Source: UBA1664 sp964531715 (GTDB lineage Bacteria; Pseudomonadota; Alphaproteobacteria; Micavibrionales; UBA1664). Taken from it: a DNA stretch of 64,000 nucleotides. The stretch spans positions 108,075-172,074 of the forward strand of contig CAZHEE010000003.1 of the NCBI GenBank assembly GCA_964531715.1, given 5' to 3'. Made by a program: the position numbers and the translations under genes. Below, piece by piece: positions 45,096-53,533 of this stretch; position 1 is the stretch's first letter, and each line of letters begins with the position of its first letter. The notes beneath the pieces are model-generated. The model saw only the letters and a list, made by a program, of their open reading frames with translations, was not told where the DNA came from and did not search any database.

Positions 45096-45187
45096 AGGCT
45101 TTCATGCTCTTTTATTTATAGGTTATTAGCCTTTAACACTATAAGGATAGGCGCTTTCTGTCCAGAAAATATGTTGGGTATCTTAAA

Positions 45188-45221
45188 CCCTCACCCTCAC
45201 CCTTTCCCTAAAGGGAGAGGG
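45188..45221. repeat. Palindromic repeat family A, partial copy 3
   Basis: CCCTCACCCTCACCCTTTCCCT and AAGGGAGAGGG form the left end and centre of family A; the right end is missing. It sits 2 bases past the gpt stop on the minus strand and could form a terminator-like hairpin there. Confidence 0.7.
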
Positions 45222-45223
45222 AA

Positions 45224-45697
45224 TTACTCATCAACCAAGGGCTTGATATATTGGCTTTCCATGTCCCATGGGAAATAAACCCACGTATCCTGAGAGACTT
45301 CAGTAATAAAGCTATCCGCGGTCGGAACACCTTTCGGCTTGGCATAGACACACGCATAATGCGCATGAGGCAGATGCTCGCGCACCAGATTGAATGTTCC
45401 CCCTGTATCGACAAGGTCATCAATGACAAGCCAGCCTTCGCCATTACCGATAGTGTCCAAGCCTTTTAAGATGTCCGCCTGACGTTGATCCTGATTATCA
45501 TAGGATGAGATGCAGAAAGTCTCGATGAGGCGAATATTCAACTCCCGAGCGATAATGCAGGCAGGGATCATACCGCCGCGGGTGATGGCGACAATGCCAT
45601 TGAACGCGCCTTCATCCAATAATCGCCATGCCAAAGCCTTCGAATCTCTATGGATTTGATCCCAGCTGACAGGGTATTTTTTCGCGCTTACTGACAT
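45224..45697 (-). CDS. gpt: Xanthine-guanine phosphoribosyltransferase
   Basis: This 157-residue salvage enzyme makes XMP or GMP from the free base and PRPP. The PRPP loop is VIDDLVDTGGT and the base-binding part AITRGGMIPACIIAREL. The length and the SWDQIHRDSKALAWRL start match E. coli Gpt. Its stop is directly beside a partial family A repeat. It is monocistronic, with about 125 bases to the leuS start. Confidence 0.94.
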   Translation of the reverse strand: MSVSAKKYPVSWDQIHRDSKALAWRLLDEGAFNGIVAITRGGMIPACIIARELNIRLIETFCISSYDNQDQRQADILKGLDTIGNGEGWLVIDDLVDTGGTFNLVREHLPHAHYACVYAKPKGVPTADSFITEVSQDTWVYFPWDMESQYIKPLVDE

Positions 45698-45770
45698 AGG
45701 TATGGTCTTTCACTAAATTTTTAAGAAAGCAAAAATATAGCGGTAGTTAAGTTATAAAATCAATGAATAA

Positions 45771-46289
45771 TTATTCAAGCGACTGCAGGTATTTCACCAT
45801 GGCGGCGCGGTCTTCGGCCTTACGCATGCCGATATAATTCATCTTTGTCCCCGGCAAGTACTTCTTTGGCTTCCATAGGAAAGCGTTTAATGCCTCAACA
45901 TCCCATACACGCCCATCATTTGCCATGACATCGGAATAGGCAAAGCCGGGATATGTACCCATCACATTGTTGTAAACACCGTAAAGATTCGGACCGATTT
46001 TGTTTGGACCACCCTGGTCAAAGCTGTGACATGCTGCGCAGGCTCTGGCCAAGGCCATGCCTTGTTCTGCCGTTGCTTCAATAAGCAAGTCGAAAATCGG
46101 TTCAGCAACCGGCTCAGGCGCGGGTTCGCCGCCTGCAACCACTTCCGTCACCTCAATCGGATAGGCGTCTTCTTCCGGGACGTCTTCATGGACAAATTTT
46201 TTGGCGATGAAGCCTGACAGCATTGCGATAATGCCCGCAACGAGGATTGCGGCAAAAATCTTGTTTTTTTCGAGGTCTGAAGAGGCCAT
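45771..46289 (-). CDS. Membrane-anchored class I cytochrome c
   Basis: This 172-residue protein has an N-terminal anchor (about 12-28), a Pro/Glu-rich linker, and a haem domain with CAACH (about residues 85-89) and a Met ligand in GTKMNYIG. It resembles CycM/cytochrome c552 of alphaproteobacteria, which carries electrons from the bc1 complex to the terminal oxidase. It is a probable client of the ResB-CcsA-TlpA set at 24.8-28.7 kb. Confidence 0.92.
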   Translation of the reverse strand: MASSDLEKNKIFAAILVAGIIAMLSGFIAKKFVHEDVPEEDAYPIEVTEVVAGGEPAPEPVAEPIFDLLIEATAEQGMALARACAACHSFDQGGPNKIGPNLYGVYNNVMGTYPGFAYSDVMANDGRVWDVEALNAFLWKPKKYLPGTKMNYIGMRKAEDRAAMVKYLQSLE

Positions 46290-46368
46290 GGCTGAAATAT
46301 ATTTACATGTCTTGTTAAATTGAATAGTAGTTTAAATCAAATTGAACTTGTTTTCGAGTGGAAAAAAC

Positions 46369-47178
46369 ATGAAAATTGCATTTCAAGGTGAAAAGGGCGC
46401 GTTTTCTCATATGCTCTGTACAAAAGCCTATCCTGATGCGGATGTGATGCCTTGCCTGACCTTTCATGCGGCGTTTGATGCGGTGATTGAGGAGCATGCC
46501 GATCTGGCCGCTATTCCGATTGATAATACGCTTGCAGGCAGGGTGGCGGATGTGCATTACCTCCTGCCTGACAGCGGCTTACATATTATTGCGGAGCATT
46601 TTCTGCCTATTAGCCATAATCTGATGGGTATAAAAGGTACGAAAATTGAAGATATTACCAATGTGCATAGCCATGTTCACGCGCTTCCGCAATGCAGTGC
46701 GTATATAAAGTCAAAAGGGTTTCAGGCACATATTAATGCGGATACGGCAGGCGCGGCGCGGGATGTTGCCACGATGAATGACCCGCGCCATGCGGCGATA
46801 GCCTCCGAAATTGCGGCAGAGATTTACGGGCTGAAAATTTTGGATAAAGCAATTGAGAATAACAAAGGTAATAAAACACGCTTTATCATTTTATCCCGCG
46901 ACCCTGTTGATATTACAAAGGGGGAGGCGGTGAAGACGGCGCTGTATTTTCAGGTTCGTAATATTCCCGCCGCGCTTTACAAGGCCTTGAGCGGTTTTGC
47001 AACGAACGGGATTAATGTAACAAAGCTGGAATCCTATACGGATGAGAGTTTTACCGCCGCAAAATTTTATGCCGAGGTTGAAGGCCATCCCGATGATGAG
47101 GCGATGAAACACGCGATGGAAGAGTTATCATTCTACACCGAGACGGTCAAACGCCTCGGTGTTTTTGGATTGGATTAG
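46369..47178 (+). CDS. pheA: Prephenate dehydratase
   Basis: This 269-residue enzyme converts prephenate to phenylpyruvate in phenylalanine synthesis. The catalytic domain begins MKIAFQGEKGAFSH and has NKTRFIILS (the conserved TRF). A C-terminal ACT domain follows, but the Phe-binding ESRP is ESYT (TKLESYTDES) and GALV is AALY, so feedback control may differ. The frame is open from 46342; ATG 46369 is the proper start. No chorismate mutase domain is fused. Confidence 0.93.
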   Translation: MKIAFQGEKGAFSHMLCTKAYPDADVMPCLTFHAAFDAVIEEHADLAAIPIDNTLAGRVADVHYLLPDSGLHIIAEHFLPISHNLMGIKGTKIEDITNVHSHVHALPQCSAYIKSKGFQAHINADTAGAARDVATMNDPRHAAIASEIAAEIYGLKILDKAIENNKGNKTRFIILSRDPVDITKGEAVKTALYFQVRNIPAALYKALSGFATNGINVTKLESYTDESFTAAKFYAEVEGHPDDEAMKHAMEELSFYTETVKRLGVFGLD

Positions 47179-47185
47179 AGATTAA

Positions 47186-49141
47186 TTAAAACCAGCTTTT
47201 AACAGTTTCAACAGCCCTTTCAACAATACCACCAAATCCACCACCACCAAATCCACCACCACCACCGCCGCCGGATCCACCACCGCCGCCTCCTCCTTTT
47301 GGATTAGTCTGGCTTTCATCGTAGTGACCATCAGGATCACCGGCCACAGTAGGACCTGTAATACCTTTTGCATTCGCCTGTGATCGACTTAGATCAGCAT
47401 CACCATCCCCATCAACATCAACACCTGAGCCGGATTCACCATCACCGCCACCGCCGCCAGCGCCTCGCTTTGGTTTTTTCTTGCAGTTAATGTCCAAGTC
47501 GGTTTTGTTCCAATCTGACCAATCGCTACTATTAACACTTCTGGGTGTTTTTAAAGTCGCTGTTCTTTCTTCATGTGTGACTTTTGAACCGGTATATCCG
47601 GGAGGACAGGATTTACTCGTTTCTTTACTCTCAACGAACTTACATTGCATAACATTTGTTCTGAACCAGTCGGTTGAATATTCACCATCTTTCAGCTTTA
47701 ACGTTTCAGGATTTTCCCATCCGCTTATTTTATAATACGCATTATATATTGGTCCGGGACCCGTTACTTGAATCTTTCTATTTTTATTGGCTGAGGAATT
47801 TAACCAGTCACTATAAATTTCCTTGCAAGAAAAAATGAGCTGATCTCTGGCTGTGCAGGAGACATTTTGCCCGACCGTCTCAAACCTATGATGTTTAAGG
47901 GGTTCCCCCCCTAATTGTAGATTTTCTTGTGTGCGCGTATATGTTGTTTTCTTTAATTCTACATATCCGCTTGCACCAAAATCATTTCTGTTTAAAAGTG
48001 CCTTGGAACCATTAAAAAAACTACCTATTTTATATGTTGATGGATTATATGTAACTTGCTTCCCTTTTACTTTGTCTTTACGAACAGGGCATGATAATTT
48101 TGTAATCTCAAAAATTTCATCATGTCTAACAATAGGCGCCTCAATATCCTTCAAACCCTCCCCGCTTTCACATGTGTCTGCGTAAAGCGTTTTGTTTTGT
48201 TTATCCCCTTCAATTTTATAGGTTTTTCGGCAATCCACTGCGCCTAAATTTGCGACCAATAACTTTTCAACATCATTTGAATTTCCAAGCGTATGAATAT
48301 CCTTTAAAAGATTGGTTGTGCCGTCTTTTTTTTCTAATGAGAGCGCAATTTGTTTTTCAACACAATTTTGTAAATTATTCCAAGGCAGGCTATCATCGGC
48401 TTTTAACAACGCTTCATTAGCAAAAGTTTTAGATCCGATCATAAGCTTTCCATCAGGCATGACTTGCACATTGTTCAGAAATTGGACAGAGTTCCCGCTA
48501 TAATTTGCGCCACATTCTTTTGTTCGCGTAACATTTCTGGACGAATCATTTGCAATATTTGTTTTCGGGCCATCCAAATAGCCGAATGTTACAACTGTCC
48601 CGGTTGGTATGGTAATGGACTCACAATTTTCTGATAATGTGATTATATCGGGGCTGTCAGCCATTTTTATTGTATTATCATCTTTATAAAAACCGATTTG
48701 TTCGGCAGGAACAAAATTTTTAATATCAGCAACCAAGCTTCCGATATTATTAGAATTAACACCTTTCATACTGACATGACCGTGGGCATCATGATTTGAA
48801 AACCATGTTAAATGCAAGTCTTTGCCTGAATCCGCCTTGCAATAGGCGCTGCTTATAATATTCTCCATATTACCTAAGTCTATGTTACCGAGGTTTGGAC
48901 TGTTTAAATTAATTTCGCCTTCACTGAATGCCGATCCTTGCCAATCAGCACTATTAACCAGTGCCGTCATCGAGGTCTCCATATACCGCGCGATTGACTG
49001 GGCATAAATCTGTTTTTGAGCGCTCATGCTGACAGTTTCATTTTGGGCTTGCCGCTCTACATCTTCGGGCATACAGGCCGCCAATGTTAAAGTCGAAACC
49101 AACCCAAACAAAAAAGAATAATTTTTAATCGAATTCAACAT
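47186..49141 (-). CDS. Large uncharacterised lipoprotein with Gly-rich tail
   Basis: This 651-residue protein has a signal peptide ending in a lipobox (TLAAC, near residue 23), so it should be lipid-anchored. The body has about 20 cysteines spaced through it (for example KECGANYSG, QNCVEKQIAL, VDCRKTYKI), suggesting disulfides. The C-terminal 90 residues have a calcium-loop-like DVDGDGDADLS and long Gly runs, then IVERAVETVKSWF. The whole is not recognised. Its tail is 7 bases from the convergent pheA stop. Confidence 0.65.
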   Translation of the reverse strand: MLNSIKNYSFLFGLVSTLTLAACMPEDVERQAQNETVSMSAQKQIYAQSIARYMETSMTALVNSADWQGSAFSEGEINLNSPNLGNIDLGNMENIISSAYCKADSGKDLHLTWFSNHDAHGHVSMKGVNSNNIGSLVADIKNFVPAEQIGFYKDDNTIKMADSPDIITLSENCESITIPTGTVVTFGYLDGPKTNIANDSSRNVTRTKECGANYSGNSVQFLNNVQVMPDGKLMIGSKTFANEALLKADDSLPWNNLQNCVEKQIALSLEKKDGTTNLLKDIHTLGNSNDVEKLLVANLGAVDCRKTYKIEGDKQNKTLYADTCESGEGLKDIEAPIVRHDEIFEITKLSCPVRKDKVKGKQVTYNPSTYKIGSFFNGSKALLNRNDFGASGYVELKKTTYTRTQENLQLGGEPLKHHRFETVGQNVSCTARDQLIFSCKEIYSDWLNSSANKNRKIQVTGPGPIYNAYYKISGWENPETLKLKDGEYSTDWFRTNVMQCKFVESKETSKSCPPGYTGSKVTHEERTATLKTPRSVNSSDWSDWNKTDLDINCKKKPKRGAGGGGGDGESGSGVDVDGDGDADLSRSQANAKGITGPTVAGDPDGHYDESQTNPKGGGGGGGSGGGGGGGFGGGGFGGIVERAVETVKSWF

Positions 49142-49204
49142 AAATTTGTCCTAACCTATTCATACTCTTTAAGTTTATAATAAAAACATTAACAATATAT
49201 AAAT

Positions 49205-50548
49205 ATGAAAAACGCTATGAAACTCAGCCTTTACAACAGTTTGAACCGAAAAAAACAAGCTTTTGAGCCATTGGATGAGGATCATATCAAAATCTATGTC
49301 TGCGGCCCCACGGTTTACAGCTATGCCCATATCGGTAATGCCCGCGCCAGTGTGACCTTCGATTTGCTCCGCCGTGTGATGAAAGCGCACTATCCGAAAG
49401 TGACTTATGTCTCCAACATAACCGATATTGACGATAGAATTATGGATGCTGCAAAGGTGAGCGGCGAAGGAATTGAGGCTATTACTAAAAAATATACTGA
49501 TATTTATAATGCCGATATGCATGCGCTGTATGTTGATGCGCCGGATGTTCAGCCGCATGCAACCGCTTATGTGACCGGTATGGTTACGATGATTGAGACG
49601 TTGATTGCGAAAAATCATGCCTATGAGAATGATGGTCATATCCTGTTTCATGTCCCCTCCTACAAGAATTACGGGCAATTATCGGGTCGCAATCGCAATG
49701 CCCAGATTGCAGGGGCACGGGTTGAGGTCGCGCCTTATAAAAAAGACCCTGCCGATTTTGTGCTTTGGAAACCGTCTACGGATGACCAGCCGGGATGGGA
49801 CAGCCCTTGGGGACGCGGTCGCCCGGGCTGGCATATTGAATGTTCGGTTATGGCGAAAGAATTGCTGGGCGACGTGTTCGATATCCATGGCGGCGGCCTT
49901 GACCTCACCTTCCCGCATCATGAAAATGAAATCGCGCAAAGCTGCTGCGCGAACGGGCAGGATATGCTCGCGCGATACTGGATACATAACGGTTTTGTGA
50001 CTGTGGAAGGTGAGAAAATGTCGAAATCCCTCGGCAATGTCTTGCTTGTCCATGATTTGATTGCGCAAGGCATTCCGGGGGAAGCAATCCGTCTGGCTCT
50101 TCTCTCAACTCATTACCGACAGCCTTTTGATTGGAGCGAAGATGTGCTGAATCAGTCGCTCAAAACACTTGATAAATGGTATGGGGCGATGAGTGAGGAG
50201 CAATCAAATGAAGCGGATAAGTCTGTATTAGCTGACTTATCAGATGACCTGAATACGCCGAAAGCCATTGCCAGCCTGCATCATCTAGCGAGCCATGAAC
50301 CTCATAAGTTGAAAGCGTCGGCGAATGTGATGGGGCTACTGAATTTATCACCTGAGGCTTGGCAGTCTTTAAGACACAAAACGCACAACACGGCGGATGA
50401 TATGCAGGTTCAGGCCTTGATTGACAAACGTAATCAGGCACGCGCTGATAAAAATTTTGCAGAAGCGGACAATATCCGCGATATGCTGACCTCTATGGGT
50501 GTTGTGATTGAAGATACAGCGAACGGCACAAGCTGGAAATATGAATAA
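49205..50548 (+). CDS. cysS: Cysteinyl-tRNA synthetase
   Basis: This class I synthetase of about 447 residues charges tRNA-Cys. It has YVCGPTVYSYAHIGNAR (zinc Cys and HIGH equivalent HIGN), WHIECSVMAKELLG, HGGGLDLTFPHHENE with zinc His/Glu residues, and KMSKSLGN. ATG 49205 is used; ATG 49217 gives MKLSLYNSL, the more usual family start. No insertion repeat is present here, unlike ileS and leuS. Confidence 0.96.
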   Translation: MKNAMKLSLYNSLNRKKQAFEPLDEDHIKIYVCGPTVYSYAHIGNARASVTFDLLRRVMKAHYPKVTYVSNITDIDDRIMDAAKVSGEGIEAITKKYTDIYNADMHALYVDAPDVQPHATAYVTGMVTMIETLIAKNHAYENDGHILFHVPSYKNYGQLSGRNRNAQIAGARVEVAPYKKDPADFVLWKPSTDDQPGWDSPWGRGRPGWHIECSVMAKELLGDVFDIHGGGLDLTFPHHENEIAQSCCANGQDMLARYWIHNGFVTVEGEKMSKSLGNVLLVHDLIAQGIPGEAIRLALLSTHYRQPFDWSEDVLNQSLKTLDKWYGAMSEEQSNEADKSVLADLSDDLNTPKAIASLHHLASHEPHKLKASANVMGLLNLSPEAWQSLRHKTHNTADDMQVQALIDKRNQARADKNFAEADNIRDMLTSMGVVIEDTANGTSWKYE

Positions 50549-50739
50549 ATAAAATAAGCCTTTAAACTTAAGACTGATAAATAGAAAATGAATGTAACGG
50601 TAAGTTATATGGCTGGATCGTAATGATATTGTGTTTTACAAAATTTTTTTGCGGTGCCAAACTATATATAATGTTTATAGTGCTAAGTAAGTTTATCTTT
50701 TATTGTTAATATTAACGTTTACCATTAAGTAAGTTATAT

Positions 50740-51522
50740 ATGGATTTTGCATTAATACTGGATGTTGTGTTTGTTATTATCCTGCTGTTATCGGCAGGGG
50801 TTGCCTTTTTGCGCGGCTTAGTTCGTGAGGTTTTGACCATTTTAGGGTTGATTGGCGCGACCTTGGCGACACTGGCTTTCGCCCCGATGTTGAGCCCAGG
50901 CATTGAAGGCTGGCTCATCGCGGATATCCCTGAGGCCGACCTAGAGGATGCGAAATTATGGGGTACGGTGCCTTATGATATTGCCGCGAGTGCGATTGCC
51001 TATATCGGCATGTTTGTCATTACGCTTATCACGCTGTCCATCATATCACACTTCATCGCAAAGTCGGTGCATGCCATTGGCTTAGGCCCCATAGACCGAT
51101 CACTTGGTGTGATTTTCGGTGTTGTCCGAGGTTTTGTTTTAATCGGGTTGCTCTATCTGCCATTTCATATCCTAATGAACGAGGATGAAAAGACTGAGCG
51201 TTTTGAGACATCCCATACAATCACTTATGTCGAATATAGCGCGGAAATATTGCTTGGTCTTATGCCTGAGTCATGGTCACGCGATACTGACCCTGATAAA
51301 GATGAACCGATAGACCCGCTGAAAGACTTAACGGGTGAAGAAGACACAGCTGACTCAAACCCTGAAATCGGTACAGATGAAGGTGAAGCCGAACGTTTAC
51401 TTGTAATTAATGGCGATGTTATAGAAGAACGAACATTAGATATATTGAAGAATAATCCGGATAGGGTGTGGGATATTATCCGCAGTAGAGATGAAGAGCC
51501 TACGAATGAGCCTGCGCAATGA
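50740..51522 (+). CDS. CvpA-family membrane protein with acidic tail
   Basis: This 260-residue protein begins FALILDVVFVIILLLSAGVAFLRGLVREVL, the CvpA opening (colicin V production family), with four membrane segments in the first 150 residues. Residues 180-260 are hydrophilic and acidic (DPDKDEPIDPLKDLTGEED), unlike E. coli CvpA (162 residues). It overlaps the following SDR gene by 4 bases. purF, its usual neighbour, is not here. Confidence 0.88.
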   Translation: MDFALILDVVFVIILLLSAGVAFLRGLVREVLTILGLIGATLATLAFAPMLSPGIEGWLIADIPEADLEDAKLWGTVPYDIAASAIAYIGMFVITLITLSIISHFIAKSVHAIGLGPIDRSLGVIFGVVRGFVLIGLLYLPFHILMNEDEKTERFETSHTITYVEYSAEILLGLMPESWSRDTDPDKDEPIDPLKDLTGEEDTADSNPEIGTDEGEAERLLVINGDVIEERTLDILKNNPDRVWDIIRSRDEEPTNEPAQ

Positions 51523-52178
51523 GTGAGAAACCAGTCACACTCATAACGGGCGCATCGCGCGGTATCGGCTACGCCACGGCGGTCGCTCTCGCGAAAAAAG
51601 GGCACCATATTATCGCGCTTGCACGGACAATCGGCGGTTTGGAAAGCCTCGCTGATGAAGTCGGGAATGAGAATATCACACTTATTCCGCAAAATGTCAC
51701 CAATGGAAAAGCCCTAGAGTCTCTAGGGCCTCAAATTTTCGAGAGATTTGGACGGCTTGATAACTTCATTGCCAATGCCGGGGCGATTAATACGCTTAGT
51801 CCAATCGCGCAAGCTGACCCACAGGAATGGAGTCGTGTTTTTGCCGTGAATGTGACGGCTAATCTTCATCTCATCCGAACGCTTGACCCGCTTTTAAGGG
51901 CGGCAAACCATGGTCAGTCTGTCTTTGTAACTTCAAATGTTGCAACGGATGCCAGGCCATATTGGGGAGCCTACGCGGCGTCAAAGGCAGCCCTCGAATC
52001 CATGGTGCGGAGTTATCAGGCAGAAGTGGCACAAACAAATATGCGCGTGCATCTCTATAATCCGGGCAGTGTGGCCACGAAAATGTGGGCGGCCTCCCAT
52101 CCGGGGCAGGATCAGTCTAGCCTCAAGCAACCTGATGAAGCCGCGCAGGAGATTGCCGACCTTCTGCTTTCCTTTTAA
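51519..52178 (+). CDS. Short-chain dehydrogenase/reductase
   Basis: This 219-residue SDR has TGASRGIG at 11-18, NAGA (IANAGA) and the catalytic YAASK, with a Ser in SNVATD. The structure is that of classical NAD(P)-dependent oxidoreductases. The substrate is not predictable. It overlaps cvpA by 4 bases, and its stop is 16 bases before recF, so cvpA-SDR-recF may be one operon. Confidence 0.9.
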   Translation: MSEKPVTLITGASRGIGYATAVALAKKGHHIIALARTIGGLESLADEVGNENITLIPQNVTNGKALESLGPQIFERFGRLDNFIANAGAINTLSPIAQADPQEWSRVFAVNVTANLHLIRTLDPLLRAANHGQSVFVTSNVATDARPYWGAYAASKAALESMVRSYQAEVAQTNMRVHLYNPGSVATKMWAASHPGQDQSSLKQPDEAAQEIADLLLSF

Positions 52179-52193
52179 TGATGCTTCGTTAAA

Positions 52194-53348
52194 ATGCGCT
52201 TTATGTCGCATGCCGCTATCCGATCCCTTCGCCTGAAGAATTTTCGCAATTTTGACGAGGCGCAATGCCATACGCTTCATGACACATTCGTCATACTTAT
52301 CGGTGAGAATGGCGCAGGGAAAACCAATACCTTAGAGGCCATATCGCTTTTGTCACCCGGTCGGGGATTGCGCAATGCCTCTGTTCCAGATTATCAATCC
52401 CAAGCATTGAATGAGCCTTGGGTTGTTGCCACGCAGTATCGTGACCATGACGGTGACATGCTCAATCTTGGTATAGGGCGGGACCCTCAAAAACCTGATA
52501 AGAAAATTATGCGTGCCAATGGTGAAACGCTGAAAAGCCAGGAGCGCCTTGGTGAAATTTGCCGTATGATATGGCTGACACCGCAGATGGACGGGCTATT
52601 CCTGCAAGCTTCAAGTGAGAGGCGGCGGTTTTTTGACCGTCTTGTTGCGACATTTGACGGGGGGCATACGGGGCGTATGATACGCTATGAAAAGGCAATG
52701 CGCCAACGGCTTGCCATTTTAAGGGATGCGCTGGATAAGGGACAAAAGCCGGACCAGCTATGGCTCTCCCCGCTTGAAACCATGATGGCGGAAACGGGGG
52801 TCGCGATTGCCGCGGCAAGGGTTGAGATGATTACAAATCTGACTCAATCCATTCACGTGATGGATATGCAAGGCTTCCCGAATAGCGAAATATATTGTAT
52901 CGGCGATGCTGAACAAGCTTTGGACAGCCAGCCCGCCTTGCAAGTCGAGGATATGATAAAGGCAAGGCTTGAGGGCAGCAGGATATCAGATGCCCAAACG
53001 GGGCGTACCGCATTCGGCATTCACAAAACTGATATGGCGGTTATTTACAAAGATAAAAATATGAAGGCCGCGCAATGCTCAACGGGGGAGCAGAAAGCCT
53101 TACTGACCGCGATTATTCTGGCGCATGGAACAATGGTTGCGGGGCGATACGGCTCACCGCCGATATTATTATTCGATGAAGTCACGGCGCATTTTGATGA
53201 TAAACGGCGTGATGCACTATTTGAAATTTTGGCAAATCTCAAGACACAAATCTGGCTAAGTGGTCAGGATGAAGCGGCATTCAAAGGGATTAAAAGCAAA
53301 AAGATGATTAATATTACTCGCAACACTTTTACGTCATTACACGTTTGA
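52194..53348 (+). CDS. recF: DNA replication and repair protein RecF
   Basis: This 384-residue ATPase loads RecA at gaps. Walker A is GENGAGKT in the first 60 residues. ABC-type CSTGEQKALL is the signature motif and PPILLFDEVTAHFD is Walker B, followed by QIWLSGQD. The final five residues TSLHV and the stop are encoded by a family C palindrome, so the natural C-terminus was overwritten or extended. dnaA and dnaN, the usual upstream genes, are not in the window; gyrB follows. Confidence 0.94.
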   Translation: MRFMSHAAIRSLRLKNFRNFDEAQCHTLHDTFVILIGENGAGKTNTLEAISLLSPGRGLRNASVPDYQSQALNEPWVVATQYRDHDGDMLNLGIGRDPQKPDKKIMRANGETLKSQERLGEICRMIWLTPQMDGLFLQASSERRRFFDRLVATFDGGHTGRMIRYEKAMRQRLAILRDALDKGQKPDQLWLSPLETMMAETGVAIAAARVEMITNLTQSIHVMDMQGFPNSEIYCIGDAEQALDSQPALQVEDMIKARLEGSRISDAQTGRTAFGIHKTDMAVIYKDKNMKAAQCSTGEQKALLTAIILAHGTMVAGRYGSPPILLFDEVTAHFDDKRRDALFEILANLKTQIWLSGQDEAAFKGIKSKKMINITRNTFTSLHV

Positions 53349-53428
53349 ACGTCAGTTCAATACGTGTAATCCACCCTTAATGAATCTGGATTACACGCAT
53401 TTTTCTATCGAAAAAGCGTGTAATGACG
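53332..53428. repeat. Palindromic repeat family C, copy 2 (overlaps recF end)
   Basis: CGTCATTACACG (53332-53343) and CGTGTAATGACG (53417-53428) form perfect 12-bp ends. An inner perfect pair CGTGTAATCCA (53363-53373) and TGGATTACACG (53387-53397) is nested. It is homologous to 22640-22730 in inverse orientation. Confidence 0.9.
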
Positions 53429-53499
53429 AAAGTTCTAGAGCCACTGTGAATAACCCTCAAAAGGCAACAAAAACCCTAGGTTTTTCGTGTTTCTATCGC

Positions 53500-53533
53500 T
53501 ATAATCGGCTATTCAAAAAATGAAGGGTTACAC
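53500..53533 (+). promoter_or_regulatory. Possible gyrB -10 element and ribosome binding site
   Basis: TATAAT lies at 53500-53505, about 29 bases before the gyrB ATG, and GAAGGG at 53522-53527 is a good ribosome binding site. No convincing -35 was found. A short palindrome AAAACCCTAGGTTTT lies just upstream (about 53470-53484). Confidence 0.45.

Noticed and set aside
47182..47373. Small Val/Gly-rich minus-strand frame
   Set aside because: It is an alternative frame of the poly-Gly tail of the lipoprotein gene.
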